Shown: in pieces, positions 34,162 through 42,609 of the stretch
Position numbering within the stretch: the stretch's first letter is position 1
Layout of the letters: each line of letters begins with the position of its first letter
Source: JBBTCX01 sp964494205
GTDB lineage: Bacteria > Planctomycetota > Phycisphaerae > UBA1845
Direction of reading: 5' to 3'
Assembly: GCA_964494205.1 (NCBI GenBank)
Contig: CAZBRD010000026.1
Coordinates: forward strand, 1-55,973
DNA length: 55,973 nucleotides
Notes under the pieces: generated by a model
Database searches by the model: none
Told to the model about the DNA's origin: nothing
What the model saw: the letters and a program-made list of their open reading frames with translations, nothing else
Made by a program: the position numbers and the translations under genes

Positions 34162-35805
34162 ATGTCCTCAACGATACAAAACAAGATTACATCGAAAGAG
34201 CAGTTGGTTGCGGCCGTGAAGGCCGCGCGCGTGGACGGCAAGACGATCGTCCAATGTCACGGCTGCTTCGACATCGTCCACCCCGGCCATGTTCGTTATC
34301 TGGAATTCGCGAGACAGCAGGGCGACATACTCATCGTTTCACTCACCGGCGATGCGGATGTCAGCAAAGGGACGAGCCGGCCATACATTCCGCAGGAGCT
34401 CCGCGCGGAGAATCTCGCGGCGCTGATGTTCGTCGACTACGTGTACATCAACCCGACGCCGACGGCTGAGCAGATTCTTGGAGAAGTGAAGCCCGACCTG
34501 TACGTAAAGGGTCGGGAATATGAAGGCTCGAACGATCCCGGGTTTCATGCAGAAAAGCGAGTCGTCGAGAGTTACGGCGGGCGGATTATTTTTTCGAGCG
34601 GCGAGATCGTATTCAGTTCGACGGAGCTGATCGATCGCATGGCTCCCAATCCGGAGATAGAGTCGCACCGGCTCAATCTCATGTGTCGCCGCCACCAGAT
34701 CAACGCGAACAAGTTCCTGGAAACGCTCGATCGTTTTCGTGATTTGCATGTGCTGGTCGTCGGCGATGTGGTTGTTGATAAGTATGTGATATGCGATCCG
34801 ATCGGGGTGGCCAGTGAGTCGCCGATGATGAGCCTGATTCATCGCGGCGAGCACACGTACATCGGCGGGGCGGCCATCGTCGCGCGACATGTGGCTGCGT
34901 TGGGTGGGCATGCATTCTTGCTGAGCAGCGGCGGAACGGACGAGATGTCGCGCATGACGACGGAGACGCTGACACGCGAGGGAGTCGAGGTCAATTTCAT
35001 CCAGAATCGCCCGACGCTGGTGCAGAAAACGCGGTTTCTGGCGGACGACACGAAGCTGTTCAAGGTCGATCAGGCACAGCGGTTGCCGCTCGATTCGGTG
35101 ACTGAGCGACGGGCAGCGGTGATTCTTGAGCAACAGTCGAAGGTGGCCAACGCGGTGATCTTCTGCGATTTCGGCTATGGCATGATCACAGGCGGCTTAT
35201 TGAATCGCGTGCTGCCGACGTTGCGCACGAACGTGCCGACGATTGCGGCTGATGTGAGCGGTGGAAAATCGAATCTGCTCAACTTTCGCAATGTAGATTT
35301 GCTTTGTCCCACGGAGCGCGAAATGCGCGCGATGCTCGACGATTTTGAGTCCGGGCTTTCGGCGGTCGCGTGGCAGATTCTTAAGGAGACGCAGGCGAGG
35401 CATCTTTTTGTCACGATGGACAAGCGCGGCGTCGTCGTGTTCGAGCGACAAAGTCAGGATCGCAATTCGCCCGATTGGTCGGCGCGGTTGAAGAGTGAAC
35501 AGATTCCGTCGCTCGGCGATCGCATTGTGGATCGTCTCGGTTGCGGCGATGCGCTGTTGGCCGCGTCAACACTGGCGCTGTCAGCCGGGTGTTCTCCGAT
35601 TCTGGCAGCGTACATTGGCAATGCGGCTGCGGCCGTAAAGCTGGCGACCCTCGGCAACCAACCCGTGGAAGAGCAGCAGTTACGCGCGTGGTGCCAGAAT
35701 CGTCGCGAGCTTTCCTTCCCCGATGCGTCCGCACCGCGCGCGACGCTCACGCCTTCGCACGAACGCCGGAAACCAGCGGACCAAACGCAGCCTTCCGTTC
35801 AGTAG
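34162..35805 (+). CDS. Bifunctional HldE-like: nucleotidyltransferase then PfkB-type sugar kinase
   Basis: Likely makes ADP-heptose for the lipopolysaccharide core, by kinase plus adenylyltransferase activity. The 547 aa start with a nucleotidyltransferase domain (GCFDIVHPGH at 34-43, HxGH motif; VKGREYEG) and continue with a PfkB/ribokinase fold (GGAAIVARHVAALGG; DFGYGMI; GCGDALLA with the catalytic Asp at 463). This order is the reverse of E. coli HldE, and the kinase GAGD motif reads GCGD. AGGTGA lies about 11 bases before the ATG at 34162; a GTG at 34147 is less likely. It sits divergently beside one LptF/G gene and upstream of the other, consistent with an outer-membrane cluster. Sugar specificity is inferred. 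Confidence 0.85.
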   Translation: MSSTIQNKITSKEQLVAAVKAARVDGKTIVQCHGCFDIVHPGHVRYLEFARQQGDILIVSLTGDADVSKGTSRPYIPQELRAENLAALMFVDYVYINPTPTAEQILGEVKPDLYVKGREYEGSNDPGFHAEKRVVESYGGRIIFSSGEIVFSSTELIDRMAPNPEIESHRLNLMCRRHQINANKFLETLDRFRDLHVLVVGDVVVDKYVICDPIGVASESPMMSLIHRGEHTYIGGAAIVARHVAALGGHAFLLSSGGTDEMSRMTTETLTREGVEVNFIQNRPTLVQKTRFLADDTKLFKVDQAQRLPLDSVTERRAAVILEQQSKVANAVIFCDFGYGMITGGLLNRVLPTLRTNVPTIAADVSGGKSNLLNFRNVDLLCPTEREMRAMLDDFESGLSAVAWQILKETQARHLFVTMDKRGVVVFERQSQDRNSPDWSARLKSEQIPSLGDRIVDRLGCGDALLAASTLALSAGCSPILAAYIGNAAAAVKLATLGNQPVEEQQLRAWCQNRRELSFPDASAPRATLTPSHERRKPADQTQPSVQ

Positions 35806-35904
35806 TAGCAACAAATTGTATTTTCCTGCGTGCCAGCCATACACAAGTTCCCCATTCTCGTTCGGTTGACGATTCCCCGCCTGCCGATAGGCTCAGCGTC
35901 AATC

Positions 35905-37008
35905 ATGAACACGCTCGGGCGTTACATTCTTCGATCGCTGGTATGGAACTACGTCATCACCGTGGCGGTCATGCTCAGCCTGTACGTGCTGCTGGACATG
36001 TTCGTCAACATGGACGAGTTCACTGAGCGAAGCCTGCCCGTAACCACCGTAATTGCGAACATTGTGGATTACTACGTTCCCAATCTGTTGCTCTATTTCA
36101 AGCAACTCTCAGGCGTAATCATGACGTTTGCATGCCTCGCGACGGCTGCCCGGATGCGAAAGCAGAACGAACTGACAGCCATGCTCGCGTCGGGCGTCAG
36201 CCTGTTTCGGCTGGCGATCCCGATTGTCGGGTTCGGGCTAGCCACGGTGGGTTTGCTGGTGGTTACGACCGAATGGCTCATCCCGCGCGTGGCTTACAAG
36301 CTCGCGCGCGACCATGACGAAGTCGGCACCGGGCAGAAGTACGACGTCCTATTCCTGCAGGATCGCGACGGGGCGTTGCTGTCAGCCGATGAGTTCAATA
36401 CAACGTCGAATGAACTATCGAGAATGCTGGTGCTCGATCGTGACGAAGAAGGCAGGGTAACTGGTTCTATCGAGGCGGACAGCGCGACGTGGGAGCCGGA
36501 TGCAACTGATCCCAATCGAGGGAAATGGCATTTGCAGCGGGCGACGAAGCGTACACTAGCTGACGCGTCCCAGGGCACGCTCGGCCCGCAAGGGGCGATG
36601 ACCGAATCGCATCCAACGGTCTATGAGAGCGAACTATCGCCCGAGATTATCCAGCTTCGCCAGCGCGAGGGGTGGATCGAGTTCCTGAGCCTCGCGCAGC
36701 TCAACACGCTTCAGCCGCGCGATGTGGGAGAGGCGTCGACGATCCTGCGAACAAAACAAATGCGCATCACCACGCCGATCGTGAGCGTGATTCTTTTGCT
36801 GCTTGGTTTGCCGTTCTTCCTGAATCGTGCACCAGCCAGCGTGCTGAGCGAAACGGGTCAATGCACTATGGTCACCGGCTCGTGCTATGTCGTGGCGTTT
36901 TTTGCTCAGAGCGTTCGGGCTGGTGAATACGGTGCGCTGATCGTGTGGGCGCCAATCTTCGTGTTCGCGGTGCTGGCGATGGTGCGACTGGATCGGCTGC
37001 GGACGTAA
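35905..37008 (+). CDS. LptF/LptG family permease, second copy
   Basis: Partner of the other LptF/G-like permease in lipopolysaccharide export. The 367 aa start MNTLGRYILRSLVWNYV, a family-typical amphipathic start, and have three N-terminal helices (about 15-40, 55-80, 100-125), a periplasmic domain (about 130-280) and three C-terminal helices (about 290-365). The length matches ordinary LptF/G. The ATG at 35905 is chosen over an upstream extension because it gives the typical N-terminus. It follows the HldE-like gene by 99 bases on the same strand and may be cotranscribed with it. Confidence 0.85.
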   Translation: MNTLGRYILRSLVWNYVITVAVMLSLYVLLDMFVNMDEFTERSLPVTTVIANIVDYYVPNLLLYFKQLSGVIMTFACLATAARMRKQNELTAMLASGVSLFRLAIPIVGFGLATVGLLVVTTEWLIPRVAYKLARDHDEVGTGQKYDVLFLQDRDGALLSADEFNTTSNELSRMLVLDRDEEGRVTGSIEADSATWEPDATDPNRGKWHLQRATKRTLADASQGTLGPQGAMTESHPTVYESELSPEIIQLRQREGWIEFLSLAQLNTLQPRDVGEASTILRTKQMRITTPIVSVILLLLGLPFFLNRAPASVLSETGQCTMVTGSCYVVAFFAQSVRAGEYGALIVWAPIFVFAVLAMVRLDRLRT

Positions 37009-37102
37009 GCGAGACAGGAAGCCTCGCGGGTTCACATTTGAAAAGGTGACGGCGTCCTGCACTGCCAAGCGTCGCTTGATAATGCCACCCTGAAATGCAT
37101 CT

Positions 37103-37624
37103 CTATGCCGCTTCGATGTGACCGACGGCAGCAGACTGGCGGACTTGTGAGCGGAAAAGATTTCGCTGGAGAATGCGGTGTCGGCGGCGATCGCGGTAGA
37201 CCGTCACTAACCAGCGAGTGATCAGATAGGTCACGATGCCCGAGGCGATTGCGACTACAAAGATTCCGACCCAGAGTTCAATGCCAAGTGTCGCGAGGTT
37301 GGAGAAGAACGTGGACCAGTATTTCGGGTCGATGATAGAGCCCCAGGAGTCAGGCGACAGGCGTTTGATGGCCACAGTCAAATCGACGTTTTCGCCCGAC
37401 GGCCACAACCACTTTCCGACGAGCAGGCACGTTGTGTAGATGGGAATGCCGGTGAACGGGTTCGACACCCAGACCATCGGTATGCAAATGGCTTTGTTGG
37501 CACGGAAGAGTGCGGCGAGGGCGACTGCCGCTGCGGTTTGGAAGCCGACGAAGGGCACGATGGCGGCAAACATACCGAGGCCTGCGCCGAGCGCGACTTT
37601 GTGCGGCGTGTCGTTGGCGTGCAA
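37103..37624 (-). CDS. DUF2062 membrane protein
   Basis: A small membrane protein with the DUF2062 core (TPHKVALGAGLGMFAAIVPF near residues 6-25) and hydrophobic segments near 12-35, 45-70 and 110-140. The function of the family is not settled; members often sit near glycosyltransferase genes, as here. The start is doubtful: TTG at 37622-37624 begins too late compared with the family, while the in-frame sequence upstream (RYYLRARRFLSQRIL) looks like the missing N-terminal helix but has no ATG, GTG or TTG, only ATT or CTG. The true start may therefore be non-standard, at about 37670-37678. It is 182 bases downstream of the glycosyltransferase gene. Confidence 0.75.
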   Translation of the reverse strand: MHANDTPHKVALGAGLGMFAAIVPFVGFQTAAAVALAALFRANKAICIPMVWVSNPFTGIPIYTTCLLVGKWLWPSGENVDLTVAIKRLSPDSWGSIIDPKYWSTFFSNLATLGIELWVGIFVVAIASGIVTYLITRWLVTVYRDRRRHRILQRNLFRSQVRQSAAVGHIEAA

Positions 37625-37806
37625 GATCCGTTGCGACAGGAATCGGCGGGCGCGAAGGTAATAGCGACTCAGGGGAATACCTTTCGAACGGACAAAGCCC
37701 TTATCGCGCGATTCGCAAACGACGACACGAACGATGAACGGCGACTCGAAGTGCGGCCAAGCTAGGCGCCCGACGCGACTTCACTATTCGATTGTATCGG
37801 CGGAAT

Positions 37807-38889
37807 TCATCGATTCAATGATTGGCGCAAAGCAGCCAGCACATTTTCGGCTGGGAGTTCTTCCATGCACCGATGATCGTGAGGACATTGCTGCAAACGA
37901 CGCAGATAGCAGGGTGAGCAGGGCAGGTCGAGACGGACAACGTCGTGAAGTCGTCCATAGGGACCGGTTCGCCGGGGGTTGGTGGGGCCGGTGATGCAGA
38001 CGAGTGGCCGATTCCGCGCGACAGCCAGGTGAGCGGCGGCGGAGTCGAGGCAGAGAACGCTCGAAGCAAGACCTAGCAGTGCTGCGAAGCCGCGAATGCT
38101 GGTCTGGCCGGCGAGGTTGATCGGCTTTATCTGGCAGGCGTCGACAATGGCTTGGCAGATCGCGGATTCATCCTTGGCGCCCAGCAACACGCAAGGCCAA
38201 TTCTCTTTCGATTGCAATTCGTCGATGACGTTTGCGAAACGCGCGCTTGGCCAGAGTTTGGTCTCCCAGCGCGCAGCCGGAACAATGGCGATCCAGCGTT
38301 TGTCGGGTTGGATTCCATTTTTCTCGAGTAGCTGTCGCAAGGCGGATATTTCCTGATCGCCGAGTTGCACGTCAAAGTGCACGGGCGTTGAATCGAACCC
38401 GAGCAACGCGCCGACCAGCATGTATCGATCGACTGCGTGCATTTCATCCTTCGTGTCATCTACGATATGCGTGTAGAAAAAACTCGCGCCCTCGCGTGAA
38501 GAGCGAAAACCAATGCGGGTTCGCGCGCCCGTCGCGCGTGCGATGAAGCCGGTGCGGAACAGGCCCTGAAGATCGATGACCAGATCGTAGCGTCGCGAGC
38601 GAAGCACCTTGATGAACTGTACGAACTCAATTCCGGCAACCGGGCTTCGCCACATTTGGCCGTATCGCGAACGATCGAAGCGAATGACATCGTTCAAATC
38701 GGAGTGGCCTTCGAGCAAGGATGCGAGCCCGCTCGCTATGAGCCAATCGATGCGCGCGTGCGGATAGCGCCTGCGCAACGCGTGAAGAACGGGAAAGGCG
38801 TGAACGATGTCACCAAGCGAACTCGGCTTGACGATGAGGATTCGCTCGATGGATTGATCTCGCAGAGTTGAGGCGTTCTTGTGACTCAT
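37807..38889 (-). CDS. Glycosyltransferase family 9 (heptosyltransferase-like)
   Basis: Transfers heptose or a related sugar to lipid A-core or another glycan at the inner membrane's cytoplasmic face. The 360 aa have the GT9 start ILIVKPSSLGDIVHAFPVL, the segment DLVIDLQGLFRTGFIARATGA in the first domain, and CLDSAAAHLAVA with ITGPTNPRRTGPYG in the nucleotide-sugar domain. It resembles WaaC/WaaF. A cysteine-rich end (LPCSPCYLRRLQQCPHDHRC) is common in family members. The ATG at 38887-38889 is preferred to a GTG two codons earlier. It starts 15 bases after the Bpt gene, so the two are cotranscribed. The HldE-like enzyme nearby would supply the ADP-heptose donor. Confidence 0.9.
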   Translation of the reverse strand: MSHKNASTLRDQSIERILIVKPSSLGDIVHAFPVLHALRRRYPHARIDWLIASGLASLLEGHSDLNDVIRFDRSRYGQMWRSPVAGIEFVQFIKVLRSRRYDLVIDLQGLFRTGFIARATGARTRIGFRSSREGASFFYTHIVDDTKDEMHAVDRYMLVGALLGFDSTPVHFDVQLGDQEISALRQLLEKNGIQPDKRWIAIVPAARWETKLWPSARFANVIDELQSKENWPCVLLGAKDESAICQAIVDACQIKPINLAGQTSIRGFAALLGLASSVLCLDSAAAHLAVARNRPLVCITGPTNPRRTGPYGRLHDVVRLDLPCSPCYLRRLQQCPHDHRCMEELPAENVLAALRQSLNR

Positions 38890-38904
38890 GATCACAAAAC
38901 GCCG

Positions 38905-39648
38905 TTAGACGCGCAGCGACACCCAACGCCCGTTGCCGACCAGGATCTCGTTGGGACGATACCGCGCTTTGTAAGCCATCTTGCCGCAATCGGCGATGTA
39001 ATAGCCGAGGTAGTAATAGGGCAGGTCGTGTCGGCGGCAATAATCGATTTCATAGAGCACTGAGAATACACCGAGACTGCGCCGCGCGAAATCGGGGTCG
39101 AAAAACATGTAGACGCTGCTCAGCGACTCCGGACATTGATCGAGGATGCTGACGGCTGCGAGTCGTCCGTCGATCACATAGCAGAATTCGGTTGTCGTGG
39201 TGGGGGAGTGGTAAAGAAATTCCTGCAAAGATTCGCGCGATCGATCCATGGAGTCATCATGCTGAGAAACCAGATAGCGGCTGTAAAGCTCGAATTTCTC
39301 GTCGGTGAGTTGGGGCGATTCGTGGGTTACCTGCACATCGACGTTCAGCTTCCAGATGCGCTTCATGGACTTCGTCGCGAGGAAGTCCTTCACCGGCACG
39401 CGGACCTGGCGACACTCATGGCAATCGCGACACTGCGGGCGGTACACCACACGGCCCGATCGGCGAAAACCCTGCGACAAGAGTCGCTCGTACACCGCCC
39501 CGTCTAGCGTGGGCACGAAGTAAGCTTCGTGGCGGGCCATTCGATCGGGGAGGTAAGGACAGGCGTGCTCGGGCGTGATATTGCGTAGCGAGTCGCGTTC
39601 GACTTGCACGGACTCAGCGCTGCACGAATTTGATCCGTATCCGTCCAT
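38905..39648 (-). CDS. bpt: Aspartate/glutamate leucyltransferase Bpt (arginyltransferase family)
   Basis: Attaches an aminoacyl residue from tRNA to the N-terminus of proteins, marking them for degradation by the N-degron pathway; cytoplasmic. It is 247 aa, normal for bacterial members. Conserved elements are CPYLPDRMARHEAYF (30-44), YRPQCRDCHECRQVRVPV (about 69-86), FLYHSP and the C-terminal YYLGYYIADCGKMAYKARYR. The ATG at 39646-39648 is the obvious start. It is in a tight minus-strand run with DUF554 (27 bases upstream) and the GT9 gene (15 bases downstream). Whether it transfers Leu or Arg cannot be told from the sequence. Confidence 0.92.
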   Translation of the reverse strand: MDGYGSNSCSAESVQVERDSLRNITPEHACPYLPDRMARHEAYFVPTLDGAVYERLLSQGFRRSGRVVYRPQCRDCHECRQVRVPVKDFLATKSMKRIWKLNVDVQVTHESPQLTDEKFELYSRYLVSQHDDSMDRSRESLQEFLYHSPTTTTEFCYVIDGRLAAVSILDQCPESLSSVYMFFDPDFARRSLGVFSVLYEIDYCRRHDLPYYYLGYYIADCGKMAYKARYRPNEILVGNGRWVSLRV

Positions 39649-39675
39649 AGCAACAACTTGATTTTAGGACGCCGC

Positions 39676-40461
39676 TCATGGGTGCGGCAACAATAATCCG
39701 GGAGAAAGGCGTTCGACCAGCATAACGGCAAACGGCGGCAGCAGGATCGAAGGCAGCATGTTGGCGACGGGGATGCGTTTGATATCCAAAAGCAGTAATC
39801 CAGTGGCCAGAAGGGCGATTCCGCCTACCGCAGTCATGATCCCGGTGGAGACGGGATCGAGGAATTTCACAATCCAGAGCGCACCTAGAGAAAGCCCGCC
39901 CTGAACGACAATGACCGTGATCACGCTGGCCAGCACGCCAGCCCCCAGCGAGGAAGCCAAGGCGATCGACGAGAAACCGTCAAGTGTCGCTTTGACATAC
40001 AAATAGCTTGCGTCGCCATCGGCGCCGTTTCTCAGGCACCCAAGAAGCGTAAGCGGACCGACGCAGAACAAGACGCTGGCGCTGAGGAATCCCTGGGCGA
40101 ACGAGCGACCGTCGCCGGTAGAAAAGCGGGCGTGAATCCATTGGCCGAAGTTCTCGATGCGCTGTTCAAGCTTTAATGCAGTGCCGATGATCGCGCCGAG
40201 CAATAGGCAAACGATGACCGTCATGCCGAGGCGTGCGCCGTAGGTGGCGGGGTGCGAAACGCCTTGGCCGTATTTCGCGATGATACGCCCGATTTCGAGA
40301 ACGCCCGCGTCGATGCCGAGCGTCAGCGTAACCAAGCCAAGGCATTGAAGAACGATGAGGCGATAGCGTTCAGGAATGCGCGAGGCGAACGAGAGACCAA
40401 TCAGACTGCCACAAAGCACAGTGATGACATTAACTGCCGTGCCGTTCAAGCTGTTCCACAT
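39676..40461 (-). CDS. DUF554 membrane protein
   Basis: An inner-membrane protein of 261 aa with seven or so hydrophobic segments and the DUF554 signatures: N-terminal TAVNVITVLCGSLIGL, the central ASVLFCVGPLTLLG, GSS-like turn ATLDGFSSIALASSLGAGV, and MTAVGGIALLATGLLLL near the end. The family is thought to be a transporter but its substrate is unknown. The ATG at 40459-40461 is the natural start. It is 27 bases from the Bpt gene and 69 from the upstream glycosyltransferase-like gene, within the same minus-strand run. Confidence 0.9.
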   Translation of the reverse strand: MWNSLNGTAVNVITVLCGSLIGLSFASRIPERYRLIVLQCLGLVTLTLGIDAGVLEIGRIIAKYGQGVSHPATYGARLGMTVIVCLLLGAIIGTALKLEQRIENFGQWIHARFSTGDGRSFAQGFLSASVLFCVGPLTLLGCLRNGADGDASYLYVKATLDGFSSIALASSLGAGVLASVITVIVVQGGLSLGALWIVKFLDPVSTGIMTAVGGIALLATGLLLLDIKRIPVANMLPSILLPPFAVMLVERLSPGLLLPHP

Positions 40462-40530
40462 GCTGCGTACTCCCGCCCGAAGACTCGCGCGGTAGTTTCG
40501 CCGGATTCCGGTTGCGAGGCTATAGCGCGC

Positions 40531-42405
40531 TTATGTTGCGGGTAGGTGGCTGCGAACTTGTTCGATGATGTATCGCACGCGATGGGCAGTCGTGTGTTGG
40601 CGATGGATCAAATCAGCTGCCTGCTTGTAGTCATGTTTGCTTGAGTCGCGGAGGGCTTCGCTGGTGGCTGAGGCGAGGTCTTCATTCGAGTGGAAGAAGC
40701 GCAGATGCGAAATGAGATCAGTCAAGCCAGGGTACTCATGGGCGAAATGTTCCGCTCGACCGCCCAGGAAGACCTGGCAACCGACCGATAGCCCGTCGAG
40801 CGCTTGTTGAACGTTCCACGAGTTGAGCGCGGGCAGCACCAGTACGCGGGCAAGGTTGTAGATGATGTTACGCGTGGCCAGGTCCGGTATGGGGCCGCGA
40901 TGAAGCGGGTGCAGATTGGGCTCCAGGTGCCAACCCTGGCCTAGAATAGCCACTTTGGCTGAGCGAGCTTGACATTCGTTCGCGACAGAATTGACCAGCG
41001 CGATAAGTCGCGCCGATGGTAAGGCGCGATGTTCGACTAGATTTGTCCATTGCTTACGGAGACCGGCGTCGGTGAGCTTCACGCCGGTTTTGACTTCCGC
41101 ATCTTTGATGAGTGACTGTATCGCATTGTTATGATCCTTATCTGCGCGCTTGCGGGCGAGCCGATTGACTTCGTTCCACAGTTCAATGTGACTTGGGAGC
41201 GTGATGCCGGCTGCGATTGGGCGAGCGTCAACAAAGTCAGCACAAAAGGCTACATCGCATTGCCAGGCGGCGTGGTCTTGCGGCGAGACGCGGACCCGTT
41301 TGAACAGTGTGTCGTCAGTAGCTGGCTCGCAGATCACGATTTGGTTCTTGGGCCAACCCTCTTCGATGGCGCGCTTTTCCAACGTTGTTGAATCGACCAC
41401 GCAGAAGCCGCGACTATCTGCGTCCGCCGAAGTTGGAGATTCGATTTCCGACTCGAAGGACTGCCACGAAACCACAGGCAACGACGTTGGCAGCCAATGA
41501 CCCATGCTGCCTGCCCCAGCTCCAACGAATATGACCAACTCGGCGTCGAGGTCGTGCACGGACCGAAGTCGTGCCGCAATGTGGCACTGATCCGGAGTGG
41601 TAGGGGTGCATTCAGTATGCGGCAGTTCAAGCTTCGTAAGGGACGACTTCAGGCGATCCGCTAATTCAATCGCGTGTGTACGCGCGTCGATGCTCAGCAA
41701 AGCCACGCGCGGTCGCGTTGGGATTTGGGCCTTTGTCCGCCTCGAAAAATCGTCCACGTATTCACGTACGCGGGCCTGCTGGAGATTCAGCGCCCGCTCG
41801 CTGGCGATCTCGACCAAGCGTTGCAGCTCAAGGCGGTCGCCATCTGAAACCTGCGGTGCGAACAGGATTTTCTGCGGCAATTCGTAACCGGGATTGGCTG
41901 CGATGAAATCGGGCAGCTTGGTTTCCATTGTTCGCGCGTTCATAACCGCAAGTCGACCGGTGGTGAACAGACGCACATAGTCGTAAAGGTGCATGGCAAG
42001 TTTGAAGGTCAGCGTTTCGTCAACCAAAGCAAAGATGGCTGTATAGGGCGGTGTGCGAGCGGCTAGCAGTTCGTATTCAAGTCCGCACATCGGACCGGCG
42101 AGCCACACATTGCCGCCGGTACTCTGGAATCCCTCGACCAGAATCGGCGCGCTGACGGTGGGCATCGACGTTCCGCCGAGCCATTTCTTCGGCACACCGT
42201 TTTCGGTGAATTGCCACGTGGGGCAGCCATCGCGGCCGGTTGCAAAAGCAACGTGTTCAGCGATCGGCAAGCGTTCCAGTTCGATGGCGACCTCCGGCTG
42301 GCGCGATCGCAGGGCTGCGAGGTTCGTTTGAAATCGATGAAGTGCGGACGAAGGAATGTTCTTCGTGAGGACAGGCGTACCGGTTTCAGGCGCTGTGGTT
42401 TGCAT
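40531..42405 (-). CDS. Putative glycosyltransferase-like protein (624 aa)
   Basis: A large soluble protein. The C-terminal third resembles GT-B glycosyltransferases of the CgeB/spore-protein type: NLHPLHRGPI, then YNLARVLVLPALNSWNVQQAL, then DGLSVGCQVFLGGR and a late HEYPGL, the order of the sugar-nucleotide domain. A central Rossmann-like part (RVALLSIDARTHAIELAD) precedes an FVGAGAGSMG loop. The N-terminal 200 residues are unassigned. The start at 42403-42405 overlaps the upstream 61-aa gene by 20 bases. Membership of the minus-strand run with GT9 and DUF2062 supports a role in cell-surface glycan, but substrate is unknown. Confidence in the fold is moderate. Confidence 0.6.
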   Translation of the reverse strand: MQTTAPETGTPVLTKNIPSSALHRFQTNLAALRSRQPEVAIELERLPIAEHVAFATGRDGCPTWQFTENGVPKKWLGGTSMPTVSAPILVEGFQSTGGNVWLAGPMCGLEYELLAARTPPYTAIFALVDETLTFKLAMHLYDYVRLFTTGRLAVMNARTMETKLPDFIAANPGYELPQKILFAPQVSDGDRLELQRLVEIASERALNLQQARVREYVDDFSRRTKAQIPTRPRVALLSIDARTHAIELADRLKSSLTKLELPHTECTPTTPDQCHIAARLRSVHDLDAELVIFVGAGAGSMGHWLPTSLPVVSWQSFESEIESPTSADADSRGFCVVDSTTLEKRAIEEGWPKNQIVICEPATDDTLFKRVRVSPQDHAAWQCDVAFCADFVDARPIAAGITLPSHIELWNEVNRLARKRADKDHNNAIQSLIKDAEVKTGVKLTDAGLRKQWTNLVEHRALPSARLIALVNSVANECQARSAKVAILGQGWHLEPNLHPLHRGPIPDLATRNIIYNLARVLVLPALNSWNVQQALDGLSVGCQVFLGGRAEHFAHEYPGLTDLISHLRFFHSNEDLASATSEALRDSSKHDYKQAADLIHRQHTTAHRVRYIIEQVRSHLPAT

Positions 42406-42571
42406 AGCGACTGATCGTCATCAGGATGAGAAACGCTATTCCCAAAGCCCAGACGAGCCCGGCCGCAATCGCAGGCCAAAGCGGCATCGGCGGCGCATTG
42501 CCGACGGGGACATTGGGGTCTGACCAGTCGATTCCCGTTTCGGGCTTGGGTTCGGTGACTTCGGTTGTCAT
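42386..42571 (-). CDS. Small single-pass membrane protein (61 aa)
   Basis: A short acidic, proline-rich N-terminus (MTTEVTEPKPETGIDWSDP) is followed by one hydrophobic helix (about 33-53, WPAIAAGLVWALGIAFLIL) and the tail ISRYANHSA. AGGAC lies about 10 bases before the ATG at 42569-42571. The stop lies inside the next gene (20-base overlap), so translation is coupled to the glycosyltransferase-like protein. It could be a membrane anchor or assembly partner for that protein; this is inferred from the coupling only. I know no family for it. Confidence 0.6.
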   Translation of the reverse strand: MTTEVTEPKPETGIDWSDPNVPVGNAPPMPLWPAIAAGLVWALGIAFLILMTISRYANHSA

Positions 42572-42609
42572 ACCGTGATCTTGTCCTATTTCAACCAGCG
42601 GTCAAGGTC

